From contig NZ_CP036246.2 in assembly GCF_004299785.2 (NCBI RefSeq), forward strand, positions 1,674,001 to 1,738,000: a stretch of DNA of 64,000 bases. Reading direction: 5' to 3'. The DNA is from Arcobacter porcinus (lineage in GTDB: Bacteria > Campylobacterota > Campylobacteria > Campylobacterales > Arcobacteraceae). The translations under genes were made by a program, and so were the position numbers. This document shows, piece by piece, positions 18,073 through 25,476 of the stretch. Every line of letters starts with the position of its first letter. Positions within the stretch are counted from its first letter, which is position 1. The notes beneath the pieces were generated by a model, which saw only the letters and a program-made list of their open reading frames with translations, was not told the origin of the DNA and made no database searches.

Positions 18073-19353
18073 ATGAAAAGTAGAAGTATTTATAAACAGT
18101 TTTATATAAAACTGATTATTGCAACTTCTCTTTTCATTCTTTCTTTGTCATTTCTCTTTTTTGAATACTCTAGGAACTCTTTTTATAACAATATTTCTGA
18201 AAGCTTATTAGTTCAAGCAAAAAATATTGAAGAAAAATATAAGATTACAAATATAATTGAAGAGAATACAAACCCTTTTTATAGTATTAGACTTATTAAT
18301 AATATATTATCTTTAAATGTTTATTCTTACTCAAGAATAAGTAAAGATGAAAAAGATTTTGTAAAAATAGATTACCCTTTAAATAACAATTTACTATTAG
18401 AAATAAGAAAAGATATAACTTTGGAAAAAGATCTTTTATATACAATCATTCTAAAAAACTATCTATCTTTAGCTGTTCCTATTTTTATTTTGATGCTTAT
18501 TTACTCTTTGTTTGTTTCAAAAAACTTACTAAGACCTATTGTTGAAATAAATAAAAAGCTATCAAATATGGATGAAAATTCTCTTTCTCAAATTGATACA
18601 AAGAACCTTCCAACAGAGTTTTTAACTCTTGCAAACTCTATAAACTCGCTAACAAATAGAATAGGAACTTATCTAAGATTCAAAAAAGAGCTTTATATTG
18701 GAATTGCACATGAACTTAAAACTCCACTTGCTGTTATGAAATTAAAAAATGAATTAATGCTTAGAAAACCAAGAGAAAAAGAGGCTTATATTGATACTAT
18801 TAATCTTACAATTAGTGAAATAAATAGTATGAATATAATGATTAGCTCGATTTTAGATATTGGAAGAACAGAAGGTGCACAATTTGAACAGGCAAAAAAT
18901 ATAGAGTTGGTTTCATATATTAATAAAAAAGTTGAAGATTATAAAATGTTAGCTTCACAAAAAGATATAAATATGAGATTTGTTACAAATGTTTCATCTC
19001 TTAATATATCTATTCAAGAGACACTTTTTATGCAAATTCTTCAGAACTTTGTACAAAATGCAATAAAATTTACTCCAAATGAAAAATCAATTGAAATTGG
19101 TTTAAAAAAAGTTGATAACCATATAAACATTTATGTTTTAGATGAAGGTTTGGGAATTGATGAATCAGTTGATGTTTTTGCACCATTTAAGAAAATTGGA
19201 AAAGAAAATGGAGTTGGTTTAGGTTTATATTTAGCACAAATTGCAAGTGATGCTTTAAATGCTAAAATATCTTTAAAGAACAGAGACGATGGGAAATCAG
19301 GTGCTATTGCAAAGCTAGAGCTTCACAATAACAAAGAAGATGAGATTTTCTAA
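18073..19353 (+). CDS. Sensor histidine kinase
   Basis: Membrane kinase of 426 residues paired with the preceding regulator. Transmembrane helices at about 12-31 and 130-148 enclose a short (about 100 residue) periplasmic sensor region. A HAMP-like linker (LRPIVEINKKLSNMD) leads to the dimerisation helix with His213 in IAHELKTPLAVMK, then the ATPase domain with NFVQNAIKFTPNE (N box), DEGLGID (G1) and GVGLGLYLAQ (G2). The signal is unknown. The 3' end overlaps the convergent CoA-binding gene by 4 bases. Confidence 0.92.
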   Translation: MKSRSIYKQFYIKLIIATSLFILSLSFLFFEYSRNSFYNNISESLLVQAKNIEEKYKITNIIEENTNPFYSIRLINNILSLNVYSYSRISKDEKDFVKIDYPLNNNLLLEIRKDITLEKDLLYTIILKNYLSLAVPIFILMLIYSLFVSKNLLRPIVEINKKLSNMDENSLSQIDTKNLPTEFLTLANSINSLTNRIGTYLRFKKELYIGIAHELKTPLAVMKLKNELMLRKPREKEAYIDTINLTISEINSMNIMISSILDIGRTEGAQFEQAKNIELVSYINKKVEDYKMLASQKDINMRFVTNVSSLNISIQETLFMQILQNFVQNAIKFTPNEKSIEIGLKKVDNHINIYVLDEGLGIDESVDVFAPFKKIGKENGVGLGLYLAQIASDALNAKISLKNRDDGKSGAIAKLELHNNKEDEIF

Positions 19354-19790
19354 GAGTAAATAGCATTATGCTCTATTTTTGTACACTTATTTTGTACAAC
19401 TTTTAATCCAGCTTTTAAAGCATTTTGTGCTGCTTCATTATTTGCAAGTCCAAGTTGAAACCAAACAGATTTTATATTTTTTTCATCTTTTATTTTTATA
19501 ACTTCATCAACTACTTTTAAAATAGCATCAGGTTTTCTAAAAATATCAATCATATCAATAGAAAAAGGGATCTCTGATAAAGATCTATAAACTTTCTCTC
19601 CTAATATTTCATCCTCTTTTGGATAAATTGGAACAATTTTAAAACCATTATTTTGTAAATATTGTGCAACTTTGAAAGATGCTTTTTCACTATTTGGAGA
19701 AAGCCCTACAATAGCAATAGTTTTTGTCTCTTCAAATATAGCTTTTATCTCTTCTTTATTTGAATTAACTGTTGGAAATTCACACTCCAT
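19350..19790 (-). CDS. CoA-binding domain protein (YccU-like)
   Basis: Single-domain Rossmann-fold protein of 146 residues from the CoA_binding family, related to the N-terminal domain of succinyl-CoA synthetase alpha. The nucleotide-binding loop is AIVGLSPNSEKASFKVAQYL, near residue 27-45. Later, VWFQLGLANNEAAQNALKAGLKVVQNKC is typical of the YccU group (key part FQLGLANNEAA). The biochemical role is unestablished. It lies 10 bases downstream of the DHH phosphoesterase on the same strand. Confidence 0.85.
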   Translation of the reverse strand: MECEFPTVNSNKEEIKAIFEETKTIAIVGLSPNSEKASFKVAQYLQNNGFKIVPIYPKEDEILGEKVYRSLSEIPFSIDMIDIFRKPDAILKVVDEVIKIKDEKNIKSVWFQLGLANNEAAQNALKAGLKVVQNKCTKIEHNAIYS

Positions 19791-19800
19791 ATTATCTCCT

Positions 19801-20835
19801 TTATTTTAAATTATCTAATTTATTTTGAATATATTTTTTTATATCTTGAATATATATTGAATCTACAAAATCTTCAAATTTACATCCACTTGCATTTATA
19901 TGTCCACCACCATTTGCTAATTTCATAGCTAATTGTGAAACATCAAGTTTTCCATCTGCCCTAAAAGATGCATTTCCTTTTTTATTAATATCAATAAAGA
20001 AATCATAATCACTATTTGCTCTTAGAAAACTATTTGCAGGAATAGAAATAGAACCTAAACAATAAGTCATAAGTCCTTTTTGTCCATTATAAACTATTGT
20101 TAATTCATCTTTTATATTGTCCAAAGATTTTACTAAATATTTTGCACTTAAATTATCTAAAGTATCATCTTTATTCTCTTTTAGATAATCTTTTTTAATT
20201 TTATGCATATCATTATCTAAAACTATATGCCTATCTTCAAAATTCAAATAATCTTTTGCTTTATCTAAAATATAAAACTTATATTCTCTATCTAAAGAGG
20301 CAAATAAAATACTATTTATCTCTCTTGCTTTTATTATAGATGACATTAAAACTTTTCCAAACTCAAAGTTTTCTACTTCATTTTCTAACCAAATATCAAC
20401 AGCATTTATAGTATCTACAAGCTCTTTATATTCATCAATCTTTGCATCAAAATTATCTTTTAAATAGTCAAAAACTATTTTTGTAGCACATCTTTTATCA
20501 TCTAAAAAATACCAATCATATTTTTCTGAGCTTTTTTTACCAGTTATATGATGATCTAATAATTGTAAAGTAATATCACACCCAAACTCTTTTAATTCAT
20601 CAATATTTTTATCAAGTTCCGCACTCTCTTGAGGAGTTAAATTTAAATCACTTATTATAAAAAGTATTTTTTCATCTTTATGCTTTTCTATATCAAGTAG
20701 TGCTTGTTTTAATGCTTGTTTGACCTCTAATCCATAATTTGCATTATAAAAAGTATTTTTAGAGAAAACTTTATTTGTCAAAAATTGACAAGCATATCCA
20801 TCTAAATCTGTGTGTGAAATATGAAATAATCTCAT
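19801..20835 (-). CDS. DHH-family phosphoesterase
   Basis: Manganese-dependent phosphohydrolase of 344 residues. The N-terminal DHH domain has HISHTDLDGYACQF (metal-binding HxDxDG, residues 5-18), ISDLN near residue 63 and the name-giving LLDHHITG near residue 91. The C-terminal DHHA1 domain has LANGGGHINASGCKF, close to residues 310-324. Related enzymes cleave nanoRNA, oligonucleotides or cyclic dinucleotides; the substrate here is not determined. Its start overlaps the stop of the Rrf2 gene by 4 bases (ATGA). Confidence 0.88.
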   Translation of the reverse strand: MRLFHISHTDLDGYACQFLTNKVFSKNTFYNANYGLEVKQALKQALLDIEKHKDEKILFIISDLNLTPQESAELDKNIDELKEFGCDITLQLLDHHITGKKSSEKYDWYFLDDKRCATKIVFDYLKDNFDAKIDEYKELVDTINAVDIWLENEVENFEFGKVLMSSIIKAREINSILFASLDREYKFYILDKAKDYLNFEDRHIVLDNDMHKIKKDYLKENKDDTLDNLSAKYLVKSLDNIKDELTIVYNGQKGLMTYCLGSISIPANSFLRANSDYDFFIDINKKGNASFRADGKLDVSQLAMKLANGGGHINASGCKFEDFVDSIYIQDIKKYIQNKLDNLK

Positions 20836-21233
20836 GATATTATATCTTTCAAAGTAAGTTGAGATAAAAAGTCATTTACTTTAAATTGAAGATTATTTAA
20901 AAAAGGCCAAATATTACAAAGCTTTGCTTTATTATTTGGACAAGAACTTATAGAATCTGAACACTCAAAAACCATCGGTGTTCTCTCTTCAGCAGCTACA
21001 ACTATCTCAAAAATTGTAAGTTCATCAATAGGTTTATTTAAAGTAAATCCACCATTTACTCCTCTATGAGAAGTAACTAGCTCCTCTTTTGCTAGATTTT
21101 GCATAATTTTTGCTAAAAAAGATTTAGAAATTTCAAGCTCTTTTGATAATTGATCTACATTTATTGGTTCTTCATGTTTTGATATAGAAATAAGTGATAA
21201 TAGAGCATATTCGCTTTTTTTTGTTAATAACAT
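20832..21233 (-). CDS. Rrf2-family transcriptional regulator
   Basis: Winged-helix regulator of 133 residues in the IscR/NsrR/RsrR family. The helix-turn-helix covers about residues 23-60 (DQLSKELEISKSFLAKIMQNL), followed by the wing SHRGVNGGFTL. Three cysteines cluster late in the protein (FECSDSISSCPNNKAKLC, about residues 94-111), spaced like the Fe-S ligands of the family, so an iron-sulfur or NO/redox-sensing role is likely. It overlaps and precedes the DHH gene. Targets are not visible. Confidence 0.9.
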   Translation of the reverse strand: MLLTKKSEYALLSLISISKHEEPINVDQLSKELEISKSFLAKIMQNLAKEELVTSHRGVNGGFTLNKPIDELTIFEIVVAAEERTPMVFECSDSISSCPNNKAKLCNIWPFLNNLQFKVNDFLSQLTLKDIIS

Positions 21234-21290
21234 ATTTTATCCATTATAAATTTTTCTATATTGTACAAAAGATATTATTAAAAGTAGAGA

Positions 21291-21331
21291 AACAGCAAAA
21301 AAAAAGGAGAGAAACTAAGTTCCTCTCCTTT
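21291..21331 (-). terminator. Intrinsic terminator of rpsO
   Basis: On the minus strand a 9-bp GC-containing stem (AAAGGAGAG / CTCTCCTTT, extended by three further pairs beyond one mismatch) is followed directly by about ten T residues. This is a textbook factor-independent terminator, just downstream of the rpsO stop. Confidence 0.93.
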
Positions 21332-21352
21332 ATAAATAATATTTTGAAAAAA

Positions 21353-21625
21353 TTATTTTGCTCTAATTCCTAAATCTTCAACAAGTTTAGTAAATCTTGC
21401 ATAATCTTTCCCTCTTAAATAAGAAAGAAGTTTTTTTCTTTTTCCAACCATTTTTAATAGACCAAGTCTTGATGAGTGATCTTTTTTAAATACTTTTAAA
21501 TGTTCTGTTAAAATTTTAATTTGTTCACTTAATAGTGCGATTTGAACTTCAGCAGACCCTGTGTCTCCCTCTTTTCTTCCATATTTTGCGATAATATTTG
21601 CTTTTAAATCCTGATCTAAAGCCAT
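21353..21625 (-). CDS. rpsO: 30S ribosomal protein S15
   Basis: Ribosomal protein of 90 residues that binds 16S rRNA in the platform of the small subunit. The signature is present: [19 protein letters not shown] near residues 14-32, then [26 protein letters not shown], ending in DLGIRAK. It appears to be monocistronic, with a GGAGG ribosome site upstream and a strong terminator downstream. Confidence 0.98.
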   Translation of the reverse strand: MALDQDLKANIIAKYGRKEGDTGSAEVQIALLSEQIKILTEHLKVFKKDHSSRLGLLKMVGKRKKLLSYLRGKDYARFTKLVEDLGIRAK

Positions 21626-21723
21626 TGTGACCTCCTAATAGGTATATTGTAATCTTACTTTCAAATGAAAATAGGTGCGAATTTTATATAAAGTTTGCTT
21701 TATATTTACTTTAAACTAATTAA

Positions 21724-22695
21724 TCAACCACCTGTTTCATAAAAAGCTCTTTTTGAAACTTCATTATCAGATTTACTTGACCATCTGTTTTTTTCTGGTT
21801 TATTTTGTAAAACTTTTTTTAATATTTCTGCTGCTTTTTCAACATCATTCGCTCTTATGGCATCTTTTATACTCATTGCATCTTCAAAATATAAACAAGG
21901 TATTAAAAATCCTTCTGCTGTAAGCCTAATTCTATTACATGATGAACAAAAATCATCTTTATGTGGTTCTATAATTCCAAACTCATATCCATCTTCAAGC
22001 TTGTAATATTGTGCTGGTGAACTCGTATCTCTTGGAACTTTTTCTATATTTTTATATTTTTTAGAGATTATTTCTAAAATCTCATTTGAATTTAGACCTT
22101 TTACACTTGTTTTTGCAAAAGAGTTTTCCATAAATTCAATATATCTAACAGGAAAAGAGTTTTTCTTACCAAATTCCAAAATATCAATAATATCAATATC
22201 ATTTATTCCTTTTAAAGGCACACAATTTATTTTTATTTTTAAGCCAACTTCTTTTGCTTTTTCTATTCCTTCTAAAACTGTTCCTAAAACATCTTTTTGT
22301 GCTATTTTTTCTGCTCTGTCTTTATTTAAAGTATCCAAAGAGATATTTATTCGTTTTAATCCTGCATCTTTTAGTTTTTGTGCCATTTGTGGAAGTAAAT
22401 AAGCATTTGTTGTAAGAGCTAAATCTATATCTTTTTTATAATCACTTATTAACTTTATGAAATAGTCTAAATTGTCTCTTATAAGTGGTTCTCCACCTGT
22501 AATTCTAACTTTTTTTATACCTTCATCAATTCCAACTTTTATAAATTTAAACATATCTTCATATGATAATAAATTCTCTTTTGGAACCCATGAAAAAGGT
22601 TTTTGAGGCATACAATATTGACATCTAAAATTACATCTTTCTGTAACTGATACTCTTAAATAATCGTGTTTTCTTCCAAATCCATCTATTAACAT
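21724..22695 (-). CDS. moaA: GTP 3',8-cyclase MoaA
   Basis: Radical-SAM enzyme for the first step of molybdenum cofactor synthesis, acting with MoaC. The N-terminal cluster motif CNFRCQYC is at residues 21-28, the SAM-associated ITGGEPLIR near residue 65, and the second cluster ligands in [19 protein letters not shown] near residues 249-267. The chain ends in Gly-Gly, which is conserved and needed for activity in this family. The cofactor is required by the nitrate reductase encoded a few kilobases away. Confidence 0.97.
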   Translation of the reverse strand: MLIDGFGRKHDYLRVSVTERCNFRCQYCMPQKPFSWVPKENLLSYEDMFKFIKVGIDEGIKKVRITGGEPLIRDNLDYFIKLISDYKKDIDLALTTNAYLLPQMAQKLKDAGLKRINISLDTLNKDRAEKIAQKDVLGTVLEGIEKAKEVGLKIKINCVPLKGINDIDIIDILEFGKKNSFPVRYIEFMENSFAKTSVKGLNSNEILEIISKKYKNIEKVPRDTSSPAQYYKLEDGYEFGIIEPHKDDFCSSCNRIRLTAEGFLIPCLYFEDAMSIKDAIRANDVEKAAEILKKVLQNKPEKNRWSSKSDNEVSKRAFYETGG

Positions 22696-22704
22696 CTTAT
22701 TCCT

Positions 22705-23634
22705 TTAATTCATTCTTTGCCAAGCTTCATCAAGTGTTTTTACTCTTGATGAAAATAGTAAATATAAAGCTACATTAAATTTTGCCAGATTTAAAATATC
22801 TCTATCTGGATTTTTCAGTATATTTATATTCTCTTCTAAGCTTATGTTTTCAAAATCTTTATCTATATTTATTCCAAAATCTTTTAAGAAAAACTCTTTT
22901 TCTACTATTTTTCCTTGCTCTTTTTGCCAAAACTTAGAGTCTTTAAAAACTTCTATATCTCCTTCATTCCCTCTTATAACTGTAACTTTTTTAAAATTAT
23001 CTTCAAACATATCAATATATTTTTGCACATATGGTTTATGAAAAACTCCACAAACTCCATATTCACTAAGACTTGGATTTAAAAGTTTTTCAACCGTATT
23101 AAATGCTGTTCTTAATCCAAGTTCTTGCCTTAAAGATGTTAAATCACTTAACTCTTTTAAATATTCTACTCTATCAATAAATTTTACATATTGATTTTCA
23201 TCAAAACTTTTAAATATATCTTTTGTTCCAAAACCATTCTTTGTAGGCTGTAACAAATCTCCACTAATTACAAGATTTAATCTTTTTATATCACTATTTT
23301 TTTCATAAAACTTTTTTAAAATATTCTCATATAAAGGAAATAGATATGGTGTTCTTTCTCTTCCATCACTGTTATATCCAAGTAAAATCGAGTCATCTAT
23401 TTTACTGATTTTCATTAAAGAGTTTAGAGCTTTTATACAAGCTTTAAACTCTTCAGTAGTCTCAAGCTTAACTCTCCAAGCAATCAAAAAAGCCCCGATT
23501 TGAGCATCTGTTGCATCTTTTCTTAATATTTGTAAACTTGCTTCATAAACTTCTTCAAAATTTAAATCTCTATTGCCTTTTATTCCAGTTCCAACAGCTT
23601 TTATAAAGGTTTTAAAAATTTTATTATTTTTCAT
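22705..23634 (-). CDS. TrpD2/YbiB-like protein (anthranilate phosphoribosyltransferase fold)
   Basis: 309-residue protein with the glycosyl transferase family 3 fold. The N-terminal helical domain includes DATDAQIGAFLIAWRVK (about 40-56). The central part retains LRQELGLRTAFNTVEKLLNP and a VIRGNEGDIE stretch typical of the TrpD2 group. The PRPP-binding GTGGD motif of true TrpD enzymes is not seen: the matching place reads LLGYNSDGRERTPYL. It is therefore probably not anthranilate phosphoribosyltransferase; E. coli YbiB, a relative, binds nucleic acid. No trp genes are near. It lies 9 bases upstream of moaA. Confidence 0.7.
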   Translation of the reverse strand: MKNNKIFKTFIKAVGTGIKGNRDLNFEEVYEASLQILRKDATDAQIGAFLIAWRVKLETTEEFKACIKALNSLMKISKIDDSILLGYNSDGRERTPYLFPLYENILKKFYEKNSDIKRLNLVISGDLLQPTKNGFGTKDIFKSFDENQYVKFIDRVEYLKELSDLTSLRQELGLRTAFNTVEKLLNPSLSEYGVCGVFHKPYVQKYIDMFEDNFKKVTVIRGNEGDIEVFKDSKFWQKEQGKIVEKEFFLKDFGINIDKDFENISLEENINILKNPDRDILNLAKFNVALYLLFSSRVKTLDEAWQRMN

Positions 23635-23719
23635 TAATTTTCCTTTATTTACTATGATTAATTACTTTTTTTACAAGCTTAATATATACTAGCTTAAATA
23701 AATCATTTTAGGGAAATTT

Positions 23720-24385
23720 ATGACTTTAAAAAATTGTATTGAAAATCTAGATTTTTTTAAAAATTTAAATCATGAACAGATTGAGTTACTTTCTAGTTTT
23801 TCTTTTATAAAAAACTATGAAAAAGATTCAATACTATTTTACCAATCTGACAAAAAAAATAGTCTTCTTTTTTTAGTTCAAGGTTTAATAAAAATATATA
23901 AATATGATAAGTTTGACAATGAAATTTTTTTGTATCATATTAATCCAAACTCTTTAATTAGTGAATTAAGTTCAATTGAAAATAGTGAAATAATATCTTA
24001 TTCAAATAGTGCTTTTATAGAAAATTCAACAGTTTTAGCAGTAGATTTTCAAAAATTCAAAGAACATTTTTTGGATACTGATATTTTAATAAAAGAACTT
24101 ATGAACTCTCTTTTAAAAAAAAATCACAAGCTTCAATCTCTATTAGATAGAGAGTTGGTTTTTGATGCAACAGCAAAAGTTGCTTATATGCTTTTTTCTG
24201 ATTTAAAACTATTCAATAGTATAAAAAGGCAAGAGGTTAGTTTTATGCTTCATATTCAACCTGAAACACTATCAAGAGTTTTGAAAAAACTTACAAGAGA
24301 TAATATAATTGAAATAGAGAGTCAAGAGGTTATAATAAAAGACTCTTTTTTACTTGAAGCTATTTTTAAAGGAGTTTCTATATGA
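23720..24385 (+). CDS. CRP/FNR-family transcriptional regulator next to the nap operon
   Basis: 221-residue regulator with an N-terminal cyclic-nucleotide-binding-like beta roll (about residues 10-115), a dimerisation helix and a C-terminal helix-turn-helix (about 169-190). The recognition helix reads QPETLSRVLKKL, keeping the Glu182, Ser185, Arg186 spacing that lets FNR read TTGAT half sites. There is only one cysteine (Cys6), so it cannot hold an FNR-type Fe-S cluster by itself. Its stop overlaps the start of the NarX/PilJ-like sensor (ATGA). The nap operon follows. Control of nap in response to nitrate or nitric oxide is the likely role, by inference. Confidence 0.87.
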   Translation: MTLKNCIENLDFFKNLNHEQIELLSSFSFIKNYEKDSILFYQSDKKNSLLFLVQGLIKIYKYDKFDNEIFLYHINPNSLISELSSIENSEIISYSNSAFIENSTVLAVDFQKFKEHFLDTDILIKELMNSLLKKNHKLQSLLDRELVFDATAKVAYMLFSDLKLFNSIKRQEVSFMLHIQPETLSRVLKKLTRDNIIEIESQEVIIKDSFLLEAIFKGVSI

Positions 24386-25356
24386 AAAAAAGAACTATTA
24401 GCACAAAAATAAAAATAATTGGAATATTTTTTACACTATTAATGGTAAGTGTAATTGCAACAACTATTTATTTAAATAATAAAAGCCAAAAAGATGCAAC
24501 TCTTATAAATATTGCTGGAAAGCAAAGAATGCTTACTCAAAATATATCTAAAAATATATTTTATCTTTACTCAAATAAAAATGCATCTTTAAGTGAATTG
24601 TTAAATAGTAGAGATGAATTTATCTACAATCTTAATAATCTAAAAAATAGAGAAAACTTATCAAATACAAAAATAGATACTCAGTTTTTAAAAGTTGAAT
24701 ATTTATGGAAAAGCTTTGATAAAAATATAGAGCTTTTTATAAATAATCTTCACTCTTTAAATGATGATGAACTAAAGATAATAGTAGATAATATTTATGA
24801 ATCAAATCCTATTCTTTTGAGTAAAGTAGATGAGTTAGTAAGTCTTTATACAATAAATAGTGAGCAAAAAGTTAGCTTTTTAAAGAATACTCAATATCTT
24901 TTTGCAATACTAATTATATTTCTAATCATTTATAGTTTTTTAGAGTTAAAAACTATGGAAAGAAATGCAATTAATTTTTTAGAAGAGTCAAAAAAAGTTA
25001 TGGAACAAAATTTAGCTGAACCTCTTAAGCCTCTTGAAATTGATGCAGAAAAAGAGTTAATTGAAGCTTCTAATATGTTTAATAGTTTTCTTAATAAGAT
25101 AAATCTTGCAATAAAAGACTCTAATAATGCATTAATTCAATCTCAAAGTGCTTCTTTTAAATTAGAAGAACTAACAAATGAATTTGATGAAATTATAAAT
25201 GCATTAAAAGATAAAAATGAGTTATCAAACCATTTAAATAGAAGTGAAGATATAGCTATTGAAACTCATGAGCAATTAATCTTCTCAACAAAACGGCTAG
25301 AAGATCTTAAAAAAGAGCTTGAAAAAATAGCAAACACTCTTGAAGAGAACAAATAA
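24382..25356 (+). CDS. NarX/PilJ-type nitrate-sensor-like membrane protein without kinase domain
   Basis: 324 residues. A first membrane helix (about 10-30) and a second (about 172-188) enclose a helical periplasmic domain of some 140 residues. Just after helix 1 lies DATLINIAGKQRMLTQNIS (38-56), matching the P-box of NarX/NarQ and PilJ sensors that binds nitrate or nitrite. The cytoplasmic part is a HAMP-like segment and coiled coil, with no histidine-kinase, methyl-accepting or cyclase signature. It is translationally coupled to the CRP/FNR-type gene and sits just before napA. A signalling role through the partner regulator is inferred; a chemotaxis-like role is an alternative. Confidence 0.78.
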   Translation: MKKRTISTKIKIIGIFFTLLMVSVIATTIYLNNKSQKDATLINIAGKQRMLTQNISKNIFYLYSNKNASLSELLNSRDEFIYNLNNLKNRENLSNTKIDTQFLKVEYLWKSFDKNIELFINNLHSLNDDELKIIVDNIYESNPILLSKVDELVSLYTINSEQKVSFLKNTQYLFAILIIFLIIYSFLELKTMERNAINFLEESKKVMEQNLAEPLKPLEIDAEKELIEASNMFNSFLNKINLAIKDSNNALIQSQSASFKLEELTNEFDEIINALKDKNELSNHLNRSEDIAIETHEQLIFSTKRLEDLKKELEKIANTLEENK

Positions 25357-25399
25357 TTTAAGTTTATAAGCTTAATTTAATCTTCATATATAAGAAATC

Positions 25400-25413
25400 T
25401 TGACCATTGTCAA
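25400..25413. promoter_or_regulatory. FNR-like palindrome upstream of napA
   Basis: TTGAC-CATT-GTCAA is a perfect 5-4-5 palindrome, close to the FNR consensus TTGAT-N4-ATCAA. The symmetry extends outward with AAGAAA/TTTCTT (25392-25421), giving 11 of 13 paired positions per arm. It lies 64 bases before the napA start, and the CRP/FNR-type gene with matching recognition residues is encoded directly upstream. Confidence 0.65.
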
Positions 25414-25428
25414 AGTTTCTTATCACTC

Positions 25429-25442
25429 TATGAGATATCATA
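25429..25442. promoter_or_regulatory. Second palindrome in napA promoter region
   Basis: TATGA-GATA-TCATA is a second perfect 5-4-5 palindrome, 29 bases centre to centre from the FNR-like site. It may be another regulator site or simply part of an AT-rich promoter core. Confidence 0.35.
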
Positions 25443-25476
25443 CTCTTGTTTAAAATTTATTTCATAAGGAGTACGA

